The translations under genes and the position numbers were made by a program. Positions 9,141-17,288 of a DNA stretch of 64,000 nucleotides are shown here, one piece after another; within the stretch, counting starts at the first letter, position 1; the number at the start of each line of letters is the position of its first letter. Below the pieces are notes generated by a model that saw only the letters and a list, made by a program, of their open reading frames with translations, did not search any database and was not told the DNA's origin. Origin of the DNA: Nonomuraea sp. MG754425. Its GTDB lineage: Bacteria; Actinomycetota; Actinomycetes; Streptosporangiales; Streptosporangiaceae. Where the stretch lies: contig NZ_SSXE01000014.1 of NCBI RefSeq assembly GCF_021699195.1, forward strand, positions 18,777 to 82,776. Direction: 5' to 3'.

Positions 9141-11278
9141 AGCCACGTCCTCGGCCGCACGGCGTTGGCCTGGTCGATCAGCGCGTGGCGCTCCTGGCGC
9201 GACCGCGCCGCCACCGCCAGCCGCCGGAAGATGGACTCCAGCCGTCGGCGCAGCCCCGCCTCGGTGAACGGGGCGTCGGCCAGCCGGGTGTCCTTCGGCG
9301 GCGGCGGGTTGCCCTCCAGCCAGGTCAGCGCCCCGCGCAGCACCTCCGCGACGAGCAGGTCGCGGCGGCGCGGGTCGAGGCCGGACTGGTTACGCACCCG
9401 TTCGGCCGCGTCCACCAGGTCGGCCGCGCGCAGCCTGCCCGGGTCCGGCACCCGTACCACCGAGGCCGTCAGCGCCACCTGCGACGCCACCCGGTAGACG
9501 GACGTGGCGGGCACCTCGTCCAGCACGCCCATCCGGCCCGACCTGGCCAGCCCGAACGCCGCGCTCACGTAGGAGCGGTCGGTGCGCCAGACCACGTCGT
9601 GCCAGGAGGCCGCCGGCTTGCCCGCGCACTCCAGCGCGAACGCCAGCGCCAGCTTCGGGGCCGTCTCGCCGGGCAGCGCCGACAGGCAGGCGTCGAAGCG
9701 GTGCACCGCCTGCTCGGCCTGCCCGGTGGCCAGCGCGAGCACCCCGTGGTACCAGGCCACCCGCCAGTCGCCCGGCAGTTCGCGGTCCAGCGCGGTCAGC
9801 GCCGCCGGCGTCTCGTCCGCGCCCGCCTCGGCCAGCAGCCTGGCCCGCATGAGCTTGGTCTCGGGGCTCGGCGGCATCGCGGCGAGCTGGTCGATCAGCT
9901 CCTTGCCGTCGCGCCCGAGCAGCCCCGCCAGCGAGCCCGCCGCCGGGTCGGCCGGGTCCACCAGCGGCACCGGCAGCGCCCGCGCCACCGCCGCCGGGTC
10001 GAGCGGCTTGAACACCTCGTGCTCGGAGTCCGCCAGCGCCGTCCCGACCGCCGTGCGCTCCGGCCCGAACAACGTCGAGAGCGCCGGGTGCGGCACCCCG
10101 GCCTCCTGCGCGCTGACCTCCCGCAGCACGCCGACGAGCTGCTCCTCCATCTCCTCCGCGCTCTGGAAGCGCAGGGCCGGGTCGGGCGCGGTCGCCTTGT
10201 GCAGCAGCCGGGTGAACGACGGGTGCCCGCAGTCCGCCGGCAGCGGGTTGGCCACGCCGCCCGTGGCCGGGCTCCAGCCCGGGATGGCCAGCGCCGCCAG
10301 CGTCCTGGCCACGGTGTACAGATCGGTGGTCACCGACGACGGCACCCGGTCCAGCTCGGGGGCGTGGTAGCCGGGCGTGCCCCACGACGAGCCCACCGGC
10401 GAGCCGAACGGCTGCACCGCCCCCATGTCGATGAGCTTGAGCCGCCGGTCGACCCGGATCACGTTGGCCGGCTTGAGGTCGCAGTAGGCCAGGCCGAACT
10501 CGTGCATGTAGCCGAAGGCGCGCAGGATCTCCCTGCCGTACACCAGGGCCTCGCGCAGTGGCAGCGCGCTCTGTTTGCGCAGCTCGTGCAGCGACTGGCC
10601 GCCGACGTACTCCATGACGATGTAGCCGTGGCCGCCCGAGCGCTGGAAGTTGTGGATCTTGACGATGTTCGGGTGGTCGAGCGTGGTGAGGAACTTGCGC
10701 TCGGCCTCCGCCGCCGCCAGCGCCTCGGGATCCATGGTGTTGAGCAGGCCCTTCAGCACCACCCAGCGGCCGTCGAGGTTCTCGTCGGAGGCCAGGTAGA
10801 TCCAGCCGAGCCCGCCGTGCGCCAGGCAGCCCAACACGCGGTACTGGCCGGCCACCAGGTCGTCCTTGTCCAGCTTGGGGGTGAAGGAGAAGCGGGTGCG
10901 GCAGTGCGGGCAGAACCCGTCGGTGAGCCCCGGCCGTCCGTCGCGGGAGCGGCCCACCGGCTTCTCGCACGCCGGGTTGGCGCAGACCCGCCGGTTCTCG
11001 GGCACCTCGGGAACGGCCATGATCGCGGTGGCCGGATCGCGGTAGGGGATCGACGGCAGGTCGGCGACGGTGGCGGGCACGCCCGTCCGCCCCCTGCCGC
11101 TGCTCAACGGGCCGCTCACCGATCTGCTCACGGGCTGGGTCGCCACCGGCCCTGACGCGGGCCCGGCCATCGGGCCGGACGCAGCGGCGGGCGGTGGCGG
11201 GACCGCGGCCAGGCCGCAGAGGTCGCAGTAGCCCTCCTCGATCGTCCCCGTGCAGCCGGGCTGCGCGCAGCGGGTCAT
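9137..11278 (-). CDS. pknG: PknG-like serine/threonine protein kinase
   Basis: A 713-residue cytoplasmic kinase. An N-terminal zinc ribbon (CAQPGC..YCDLCG, residues 4-21) is followed by a rubredoxin-like metal site (C99, C104, C123, C126). The kinase domain (about 140-400) has the PknG-specific glycine loop CLAHGGLGWIYLASDENLDG, Lys176, the catalytic loop YCDLKPANVI (D267) and IDMGA (D284), so it is active-looking. The C-terminal ~300 residues are TPR-like helices, as in PknG. In mycobacteria PknG controls glutamate metabolism through the FHA protein GarA, responding to GlnH/GlnX; the same partners sit in this operon. The rubredoxin is expected to link activity to redox state. It overlaps both neighbours by 4 bp. 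Confidence 0.96.
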   Translation of the reverse strand: MTRCAQPGCTGTIEEGYCDLCGLAAVPPPPAAASGPMAGPASGPVATQPVSRSVSGPLSSGRGRTGVPATVADLPSIPYRDPATAIMAVPEVPENRRVCANPACEKPVGRSRDGRPGLTDGFCPHCRTRFSFTPKLDKDDLVAGQYRVLGCLAHGGLGWIYLASDENLDGRWVVLKGLLNTMDPEALAAAEAERKFLTTLDHPNIVKIHNFQRSGGHGYIVMEYVGGQSLHELRKQSALPLREALVYGREILRAFGYMHEFGLAYCDLKPANVIRVDRRLKLIDMGAVQPFGSPVGSSWGTPGYHAPELDRVPSSVTTDLYTVARTLAALAIPGWSPATGGVANPLPADCGHPSFTRLLHKATAPDPALRFQSAEEMEEQLVGVLREVSAQEAGVPHPALSTLFGPERTAVGTALADSEHEVFKPLDPAAVARALPVPLVDPADPAAGSLAGLLGRDGKELIDQLAAMPPSPETKLMRARLLAEAGADETPAALTALDRELPGDWRVAWYHGVLALATGQAEQAVHRFDACLSALPGETAPKLALAFALECAGKPAASWHDVVWRTDRSYVSAAFGLARSGRMGVLDEVPATSVYRVASQVALTASVVRVPDPGRLRAADLVDAAERVRNQSGLDPRRRDLLVAEVLRGALTWLEGNPPPPKDTRLADAPFTEAGLRRRLESIFRRLAVAARSRQERHALIDQANAVRPRTWL

Positions 11279-12459
11279 CGCTTACCTCCGGATATCGCGC
11301 GCTGGTAGTTCTCGACGGCCGTGGCCGCCTTCGTCAGATCACAAGGGGCGCTCCACAGCAACGCGTGCGCCCGCTCGTACAGCTCCAGGGCGGTCGCGTC
11401 CTCGGCCAGGCCCTTGCGTACCGCCATCGCCTGGCAGGCGACGAGCCGTCCGCGCAGCTCGTCGCGCCGGCCGACCAGCCCGTACAGTGCCTTGGCGGTG
11501 GCCAGCGCCTGCTCGGCGGCCTTGCGGACGTCGTCCTCCAGGGCCGTCAGCCGCTTGGCGCGGCGCACCCAGGGGTCGGCGGAGACGTCGAGCGCGTCGA
11601 GCCCGCCGGTGAGTGCCTCGATCCCGCTGCGCGGCTGCGCCTGCGGCGGCAGGGCGATCTTGACGACGACCGCTCCGTGCGCCAGCCTGGCCTCGCTCTC
11701 GGCGGCGCGCACCCGGTCCAGCTCGGCCAGCAGGTTCTCGCGGCGCCTGGCGTACTCGCCCTTGACCACGAGCGCCGTCTCGGCCTCGGCGCGCACCCCG
11801 GCCAGCAGGCGGGCCAGCCGGTCGAGGTCCGGCCCGACGGACGGGCCCAGCGGGTCCGCCACCACGGCCGCGCGCAGGCCCGCCAGCTCGCCCTCCTGGA
11901 CGGCGAGGTCGGCCGCTTCGCCTAACTCGCGTTCCAGCTCCCGGATGCGGCGCAGGTCGGCTTCGGCGGCGTCGAGGCGGGGCAGCACGGCGTTCCACAC
12001 CGCGTCGATGTCGTTGAGCGCGCCGGTGACCTCGCGGAAGGCGGCGTCCATGCGCGTCACGGCCGCGTCGAGCGTCAGCCGCTCGTCGGCCTGCGGCAGC
12101 AGCGAGCGCTGCTCGACCGGCTTGGTCACGGCCCGCAGCACCACCGACTCGCCGCCGAGCAGCTCGGTGAGCCGGGCGAGCTGATCGGCGCCCAGCCGGC
12201 CGCGGGCGGCCCTGACCTGCTCGGCGTCGCGCAGCACCACGCGGTAGGCGTCGTTCAGCGACCACAGCGCGGCCAGCGCCTCCTGCGCCGCGGCCCAGCG
12301 CCGCTCGGTCGCCCCCCGCAGGGCGGCGTCCTTCAGCAGCCGGTACGTCGTGTGTGATTCGAGGTCGAGCAGGTCGCCCGAGATGCGGTCGCGCTCGTCG
12401 GCGCGGGCACGGAGCGCGTGCTCCGCGCCTTCCCTGCTCATTGGTGGTCCCAGGCTCAT
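11275..12459 (-). CDS. Coiled-coil protein, first gene of the PknG operon
   Basis: A 394-residue protein I cannot assign to a named family. It is almost wholly helical, with long heptad-like stretches rich in Ala, Leu, Glu and Arg (for example DAAEADLRRIRELERELGEA and ENLLAELDRVRAAESEARL). There is no signal peptide or membrane segment. The start ATG 12459 has GGGGAG four bases upstream. Its stop overlaps the kinase start (ATGA), so it is translationally coupled to pknG. A structural or scaffold role for the signalling complex is plausible but is inference only. Confidence 0.85.
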   Translation of the reverse strand: MSLGPPMSREGAEHALRARADERDRISGDLLDLESHTTYRLLKDAALRGATERRWAAAQEALAALWSLNDAYRVVLRDAEQVRAARGRLGADQLARLTELLGGESVVLRAVTKPVEQRSLLPQADERLTLDAAVTRMDAAFREVTGALNDIDAVWNAVLPRLDAAEADLRRIRELERELGEAADLAVQEGELAGLRAAVVADPLGPSVGPDLDRLARLLAGVRAEAETALVVKGEYARRRENLLAELDRVRAAESEARLAHGAVVVKIALPPQAQPRSGIEALTGGLDALDVSADPWVRRAKRLTALEDDVRKAAEQALATAKALYGLVGRRDELRGRLVACQAMAVRKGLAEDATALELYERAHALLWSAPCDLTKAATAVENYQRAISGGKR

Positions 12460-12494
12460 CACGCTCCCCGTGAAGAGGCCCCCCAGATGCCCCC

Positions 12495-12517
12495 GTTATA
12501 CCCGCCCAACGGCGGGT
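12495..12517 (-). promoter_or_regulatory. Promoter -10 and adjoining inverted repeat upstream of the PknG operon
   Basis: On the minus strand a good -10 (TATAAC, 12500-12495) lies about 36 bp before the first start codon. An inverted repeat ACCCGCC-N4-GGCGGGT (12500-12517) abuts it on the upstream side, where a -35 would be expected; no good -35 hexamer is present. The repeat may be a regulator site or merely a hairpin. Confidence 0.45.
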
Positions 12518-12619
12518 TCGCGGTTTTTAGTTCCTTTGGCTCGGGGGGACCCCTGACTTGTCCCTGATTGAACCCCGGGCCGCCTGCAAACCGCTTAACG
12601 ATCTCTTAGCGTAGTGGAC

Positions 12620-12778
12620 ATGGGACGCATTCTGCTGATCGTCGCGGCCGTCATCGCCGCACTCGTACTGCTCGGCCCCGTGGTGGGCCTCGCTCTCTCA
12701 CTGCTCAAGTGGGGGCTCATCATCGGCGCCGTCGTGCTCGGCGCGATGTTCCTGACGAACTGGCTGAAGAGGACATAG
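12620..12778 (+). CDS. Small 52-residue membrane protein
   Basis: A short frame with strongly GC-biased third codon positions. The product is almost entirely two hydrophobic helices (ILLIVAAVIAALVLLGPVVG and LLKWGLIIGAVVLGAMFL) with a basic C-terminus (NWLKRT), so it should sit in the membrane. A possible -10 (TAGCGT, 12607-12612) ends 7 bp before the ATG, which would give a nearly leaderless message. It is 32 bp upstream of the glycosidase gene and may be cotranscribed with it. Function unknown. Confidence 0.6.
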   Translation: MGRILLIVAAVIAALVLLGPVVGLALSLLKWGLIIGAVVLGAMFLTNWLKRT

Positions 12779-12810
12779 CGCCCCGGCGGTTCCGCGGTCA
12801 TGATTGGGTG

Positions 12811-14085
12811 ATGGAAGCGCGGCCGGCGGTTGACGATGCCGCGCTCGGGCGCGAGGCGCTGGCCGTGCTCGAGGCGAACTGGACGGGCGCCGGAACCGTG
12901 CCCGCACCCGGCCTCTACCCGCACCAGTGGAGCTGGGACTCCGCGTTCGTCGTCATCGGCCTGGCCCGGCACCGGCCCGACCGGGCCCGCGACGAGCTGC
13001 TCAGCCTGCTGCGCGGGCAGTGGGCGACCGGGATGGTGCCGCACATCGTCTTCCACACGCGCGAGGCGTACTTCCCCGGGCCGTCCGTGTGGCGCTCGCA
13101 GGACAACGCCGCCGCGCCGCGCGTGCTCACCTCGGGGCTCACCGCGCCGCCGTTGCACGCGCTGGCGCTGTGGTGGCTCTACCGGCACACCGGCGACGCC
13201 GCCTTCGTCAGGAGGGCCTACCCGGCGCTCGTCGCCCAGCACGAGTACCTCGCCACCACGCGCGACCTCGGCGGGGCCGGGCTGGCGGCCATCGTGCACC
13301 CCTGGGAGTCGGGCATGGACGACAGCCCGGCCTGGGACGCGCCGCTCGACGCGCTGCCCGTGATCAGCTACGGCTACCGCAACCTCGGCCTGGACCTACG
13401 CCACCCCGGCAGCGACCACGACCGCTACGTCTGGCTCGCCATGCGCTACCGCGACGCCGGATACGGCTCCGAGTACCTGCGCGATGAGCACCCCTTCGCG
13501 GTCGAGGACCCCATGTTCAACGGCATCTGGCTGGCCTCCTGCCAGGCCATGGCCGAACTGGCGCCGCTGGCGGGCGCCGACCCCGTGCCGCACGCCGAGC
13601 ACGCCGAACGCCTCAGGCAGGCCATGCTCGACCGGCTGTGGGACGGCTGCTTCTACGCCAGGGACCTGCGGGCCGGGCAGCTCATCCGGGTGTGCACGGT
13701 CGGCGCGTTCGGGCCGCTGCTGGACCCGGGGCTGCCCGCCGACCGTCTGCACGCCGCCCTGGAGGTGCTGGAGTCGGCCAGGTTCATGGGGGCCACCGGC
13801 TACCCCGTGCCGAGCTGCGAGATCCGCGCCGCCCAGTTCGACCGGACGCGGTACTGGCGCGGCCCCTCCTGGGTGAACACCAACTGGCTGCTGCGCCACG
13901 CCGCCGCGGTGCACTCGCTCGACCACCTCGGCCGGCAGATCACCAACGGCACCCTGCGCCTGGTCCGGCAGGCCGGTTTCCGCGAGTGCTTCGACCCCTT
14001 CGACGGGAGCGGGCGCGGCTGCCGGGACTTCTCGTGGAGCGCGGCGCTCACCCTGGATCTGCTCGCCGATACCGTGGAGGAATGA
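12811..14085 (+). CDS. GH63/MGH-like glycoside hydrolase
   Basis: A 424-residue (alpha/alpha)6-barrel enzyme resembling the mannosylglycerate hydrolase (MGH1) branch of family GH63. Diagnostic segments: LYPHQWSWDSAF (residues 35-46), the acid-bearing PWESGMDDSPAWD (D170 in the position of the general acid of MGH enzymes), MFNGIWLASCQAMAEL, RYWRGPSWVNTNWLL, and the C-terminal ECFDPFDGSGRGCRDFSWSA. There is no signal peptide, so the substrate is intracellular; mannosylglycerate, glucosylglycerate or a glycogen-derived sugar are possibilities the sequence cannot separate. The chosen ATG gives the normal family N-terminus. It overlaps the next gene by 4 bp (ATGA). Confidence 0.85.
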   Translation: MEARPAVDDAALGREALAVLEANWTGAGTVPAPGLYPHQWSWDSAFVVIGLARHRPDRARDELLSLLRGQWATGMVPHIVFHTREAYFPGPSVWRSQDNAAAPRVLTSGLTAPPLHALALWWLYRHTGDAAFVRRAYPALVAQHEYLATTRDLGGAGLAAIVHPWESGMDDSPAWDAPLDALPVISYGYRNLGLDLRHPGSDHDRYVWLAMRYRDAGYGSEYLRDEHPFAVEDPMFNGIWLASCQAMAELAPLAGADPVPHAEHAERLRQAMLDRLWDGCFYARDLRAGQLIRVCTVGAFGPLLDPGLPADRLHAALEVLESARFMGATGYPVPSCEIRAAQFDRTRYWRGPSWVNTNWLLRHAAAVHSLDHLGRQITNGTLRLVRQAGFRECFDPFDGSGRGCRDFSWSAALTLDLLADTVEE

Positions 14086-14555
14086 GCCTTTTCCGTCGCC
14101 TGCCCGCCGACGTGCGCAAGTCGCTGAACACCGAGCGGGGAGAGCGGGTGCTGACCTTCACCCAGGGCGCCGACGGCCCCGTGGTGGCCACGAACCTGGC
14201 GCTCTACCTGACCGGCGGCACGCGGGTGCCGTACGAGGAGATCGACAGGGCGTGGTGGGACGAAGAGGGGCTGCACGTGCTCACGACCGGCGCGGCCCGG
14301 CACTTCGAGCGGATCTCCGAGCCGCGCATGCTGCCCGAGACCGTGCGCGAGCGGGTCAACGCCACGATCGTGGTGAACAAGCACGTCAGCCTGCCCGGCA
14401 GGGGCGGGGTGCGGCTGGTGGCGCGACGCCGGCCCGGTGGCGAGGTGCTGGGCTGGACGCTCGTCTTCGACGAGGGGCTCGACCCCGACGACCCGGGCCT
14501 GCGCGCCCAGGCCGAACAGGCTCTGGAGGGGGTGCGGCGGAGCATGGGCGTCTGA
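14082..14555 (+). CDS. Conserved hypothetical protein (157 aa)
   Basis: A small soluble protein with no family name I can give. The sequence opens with SLFRRLPADVRKSLNTERGERVLTF and continues as alternating short beta strands (VVATNLALYLTG, VPYEEIDRAWWDEEGLHVL), ending with a helix; this pattern is PH-like. It is translationally coupled to the glycosidase (ATGA), so the two probably function together or at least are produced together. No catalytic motif is visible. Confidence 0.8.
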   Translation: MSLFRRLPADVRKSLNTERGERVLTFTQGADGPVVATNLALYLTGGTRVPYEEIDRAWWDEEGLHVLTTGAARHFERISEPRMLPETVRERVNATIVVNKHVSLPGRGGVRLVARRRPGGEVLGWTLVFDEGLDPDDPGLRAQAEQALEGVRRSMGV

Positions 14556-14626
14556 GCCCGCCGGGCCGCTCGCGGGGGGTGCGGGCGCACGCACGCCCGT
14601 GCCGCCCCGGGCCGCCCCGCGGCGGA

Positions 14627-14944
14627 TCAGTAGGGGATCCCGCTCTCGCGGGCCTTCTGCTCGACGGCCTCCTCGCCGGGCCAGCCGGTGCCGGTCTCGG
14701 GCTTGTGGCCGTCGCCGCCGAGGAACGGGAGCCGATGCTGCAGCGTGTCCCCCACCTTCGACCTGGCGGCTCCCGCGAACTTCGCGGCCTGCGCCCCGAC
14801 CACCCCGGCCGCCTCCTGCACCCGGGGGTTGTCGGCGACGCGCTGCGCCGTCCGCTTGATCTGCTCGTACCGCTCGCGACCGGCCCGGCTGCCGAGCACG
14901 TAGCCGACGGCCAGACCAGCAGCGAATGTCATCCGATAACGCAT
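14627..14944 (-). CDS. YtxH-like small membrane-associated protein
   Basis: A 105-residue protein with one hydrophobic N-terminal segment (MTFAAGLAVGYVLGSRAGRERYEQI) followed by a helical, charged tail. The GYVLGSRAGRERY motif is characteristic of actinobacterial YtxH-type proteins, sometimes misnamed in databases. It is monocistronic and convergent with the gene to its left. Role unknown, possibly envelope stress related. Confidence 0.8.
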   Translation of the reverse strand: MRYRMTFAAGLAVGYVLGSRAGRERYEQIKRTAQRVADNPRVQEAAGVVGAQAAKFAGAARSKVGDTLQHRLPFLGGDGHKPETGTGWPGEEAVEQKARESGIPY

Positions 14945-15071
14945 TTCGCACCTCCGCTGTCTCCGGGCCTACCCCGCTCACGATGCGACACGCACTCTCC
15001 GAGTGCGCTAATCTATTCCTGCGCACAGCGAAGGGGTCGGGCGGCCCCGGCGAAGTGCGCGAAGAGTCCGA

Positions 15072-15143
15072 TCCCGCGTAGCTCAACGGCAGAGCAGCCG
15101 GCTGTTAACCGGCAGGTTATAGGTTCGAGTCCTATCGCGGGAG
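15072..15143 (+). tRNA. tRNA-Asn (anticodon GTT)
   Basis: A complete 72-nt cloverleaf: acceptor stem TCCCGCG/CGCGGGA with discriminator G, D-stem GCTC/GAGC, anticodon stem GCCGG/CCGGC with loop CTGTTAA giving anticodon GTT, and T-arm ATAGG-TTCGAGT-CCTAT. The 3' CCA is not encoded. An excellent terminator follows 10 bp downstream. Confidence 0.97.
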
Positions 15144-15153
15144 CCGACAGCAG

Positions 15154-15185
15154 AGGCCCCTCCCGGGTTTCCGGGAGGGGCCTTT
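15154..15185 (+). terminator. Intrinsic terminator of tRNA-Asn
   Basis: Perfect 13-bp stem (AGGCCCCTCCCGG with CCGGGAGGGGCCT), 4-nt loop GTTT, then TT. It is the strongest terminator in the window and lies directly behind the tRNA. Confidence 0.93.
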
Positions 15186-15428
15186 CGCGTGTGACGGGCC
15201 GATCGGCCGGTCCCCGGCCGCGATTTCACGCTTTGTGATGTCATGGTGACACGTTTGCGGATTCCCGGGACAGGGCGGGCCGGGGCGCGCGAGGATGACC
15301 GAGCCGGTCCCGGAGACCGGAGCCGCGGGAAGTCGCCACGGCGGCACGGACAGGGCGCCGCCACCAGGAGACTCCGCCGACCCGGAATCGGCGGGGCGCT
15401 CCGATGACGGAGAATCGCTGATTGCCGC

Positions 15429-16562
15429 GTGCGTACCTGGATCAGGTCCCTTCGCCCCCACGACGTGCCCGCCGCCCCGGTGGCGGCCCGGCGCGTCACC
15501 GACCTCCGCGAGGCCGAGCGCTTCATCAGGCTCTACCACGCCGAGCACCCCTCAGCCGGAGGCATGCCCGCCCGCCTGCGCGACATCGCCAGGGACGTGG
15601 CCCGCCACGGCACCTACACGCACACGTACGAGGAACTCGTCTTCGGCGCCCGGGTGGCCTGGCGCAACAGCAACCGGTGCATCGGGCGGCTGTACTGGCG
15701 CTCGCTCAAGGTGCGCGACCGCAGGCAGGTGAGCACGGCCGAGGGGGTGGCCCTCGAATGCGTGGCCCACCTGCGCGAGGCCACCGGCGGCGGCCGGATC
15801 AGGCCCATCGTCACCGTCCTGCCGCCGGACACGCCCGGTCTGCGCGCCCCCCGGATCCTGAACGATCAGCTCGTCCGCTACGCCGGCTACCGGACGGCGG
15901 ACGGCGGCGTCGTGGGCGACCCGCGCAACCTCGCGCTCACGCGGACCGCCGAGGCGCTGGGCTGGCGCGGCCGGGGCGGGCGGTTCGACGTGCTGCCGCT
16001 GATCATCCAGCCGGCGCGGGGCGAGCCGCTGCTGAGCCACGTGCCGGGGGACGCGGTGCTGGAGGTGCCGCTGGAGCATCCCTGCTACGCGTGGTTCGCG
16101 GAGCTGGGGCTGCGCTGGCACGCCGTGCCCGCCATCTCGGACATGTGCCTGGAGATCGGCGGCGTCTGCTATCCGTGCGCGCCGTTCAACGGCTGGTACA
16201 TGGGCACCGAGATCGGCGCCCGCAACCTGGCGGACGCCGACAGGTACGACCAACTGGAGGTGGTGGCGGACCGGCTCGGGCTGGACACCTCCACCGAGCG
16301 CTCCCTGTGGCGCGACCACGCGCTCGTGGAGCTGAACGTGGCGGTGCTGCACTCCTTCGAGCGGGCGGGGGTGACCGTGAGCGACCATCACACCGAGTCG
16401 CGCCGCTTCCTCACCCACCTGTCGAAGGAGGAACGGGCGGGACGGGTGTGCCCGGCGGACTGGTCGTGGATCGTGCCACCGCTGTCGGGCGGTGTCACCC
16501 CCGTCTTCCACCGCTACTACGACACCAGCGTGCTAACCCCGGCCTTCGTCCACCACCGTTAG
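15429..16562 (+). CDS. nos: Bacterial nitric-oxide synthase, oxygenase domain only
   Basis: Oxidises L-arginine to citrulline and nitric oxide using haem and tetrahydropterin/tetrahydrofolate. The 377-residue length is normal for bacterial NOS, which lacks the reductase domain of animal enzymes and borrows cellular reductases. The haem-thiolate Cys is C84 in ARVAWRNSNRCIGRLYW; the arginine-binding Glu is E261 in PFNGWYMGTEIGARNL; ILNDQLVRYAGY and the C-terminal DHHTESRRF and CPADWSWIVPP segments also match. The start is GTG 15429; upstream DNA (15186-15428) contains no gene. NO could serve in oxidative-stress protection, signalling, or nitration in specialised metabolism (as TxtD does); no partner P450 is visible here, so a housekeeping role is more likely. 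Its 3' end overlaps the convergent phosphatase gene by 30 bp. Confidence 0.96.
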   Translation: MRTWIRSLRPHDVPAAPVAARRVTDLREAERFIRLYHAEHPSAGGMPARLRDIARDVARHGTYTHTYEELVFGARVAWRNSNRCIGRLYWRSLKVRDRRQVSTAEGVALECVAHLREATGGGRIRPIVTVLPPDTPGLRAPRILNDQLVRYAGYRTADGGVVGDPRNLALTRTAEALGWRGRGGRFDVLPLIIQPARGEPLLSHVPGDAVLEVPLEHPCYAWFAELGLRWHAVPAISDMCLEIGGVCYPCAPFNGWYMGTEIGARNLADADRYDQLEVVADRLGLDTSTERSLWRDHALVELNVAVLHSFERAGVTVSDHHTESRRFLTHLSKEERAGRVCPADWSWIVPPLSGGVTPVFHRYYDTSVLTPAFVHHR

Positions 16563-17240
16563 CCGCTCGCGGAGGGCGGCCAGTTCCGGCGCGGTCAGGC
16601 CGCCCTCCGTCAGGTACGCCTCGGCGTCGAGGCCCGCGAGGAGGGCCGTGATCACCTCGGCCGTGGTGGTGCCGGCGGCGTCCAGGCGGGCCCGGACGCG
16701 CAGGGCGTCGTCCGGCTGGCCCAGGCGGGCGTACAAGGGGCTCAGGCGGGTCTCGGAGCGCTCGTAGTCGGCCAGTATGTGTTCCGGCGCGACCCCGGCC
16801 AGGGCGAGCAGCAGGATGGCGACCAGGCCCGTGCGGTCGCGGCCGGCCACGCAGTGCACCAGCACCCCGCCGGGCGGCGCCTGCGCGATGGCGCGGAGGG
16901 GCCGCGCGCAGCGGCCGGGCCAGCGTTCCATGAAGGGGCGCAGGTACAGGGGGGTGCCGCCGTAGCGGCCGCGGTCGGGGTCGTCGAGGCGGTCGAGGGG
17001 CAGGGGCACGACGGTCATGCCGGGCGGGCGGTATGCCTCCGGGCCCTCGCCGGGGTCGCGCAGGTCGATGATCGTGCGGACGCCGTGGGCCGCTGCCGCC
17101 GCCCACCCCGCTTCGGTGAGGCGGTCGGGCGTGTCGGAGCGCACCACCGCGCCCCGGCGGGTCCGCCTGCCGCCGGCGGCGGGCAGCCCGCCGAGGTCGC
17201 GTACGTTGTGGCAGCCGTCCCATGTCAGATCACGGTCCAT
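16533..17240 (-). CDS. Tyrosine-phosphatase-family protein (PtpB/DSP-like)
   Basis: A 235-residue phosphatase with the Cys-Arg signature HCVAGRDRTG (Cys130, Arg136), the phosphate-binding P-loop in which the Asp after Arg is typical of the PtpB/lipid-phosphatase branch. The N-terminus has the branch-specific NVRDLGGLPAAGG and VVRSDTPDRLTEAGW segments. Substrates could be phosphotyrosine, phosphoserine/threonine or phosphoinositides. The start chosen, ATG 17240, has AAGGA 8 bases upstream; ATG 17249 is in frame. It is divergent from the crotonase gene 48 bp away. Confidence 0.9.
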   Translation of the reverse strand: MDRDLTWDGCHNVRDLGGLPAAGGRRTRRGAVVRSDTPDRLTEAGWAAAAAHGVRTIIDLRDPGEGPEAYRPPGMTVVPLPLDRLDDPDRGRYGGTPLYLRPFMERWPGRCARPLRAIAQAPPGGVLVHCVAGRDRTGLVAILLLALAGVAPEHILADYERSETRLSPLYARLGQPDDALRVRARLDAAGTTTAEVITALLAGLDAEAYLTEGGLTAPELAALRERLTVVDEGRG

Positions 17241-17288
17241 GCCCGCCATCCTTGCCTTCGCGGGCTAGAACATGATTCTGTTGGGGGC

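Noticed and set aside
15072..15185. tRNA-Asn as an integration site of a mobile element
   Set aside because: No integrase, no repeat of the tRNA 3' end and no change of gene content on either side were visible.
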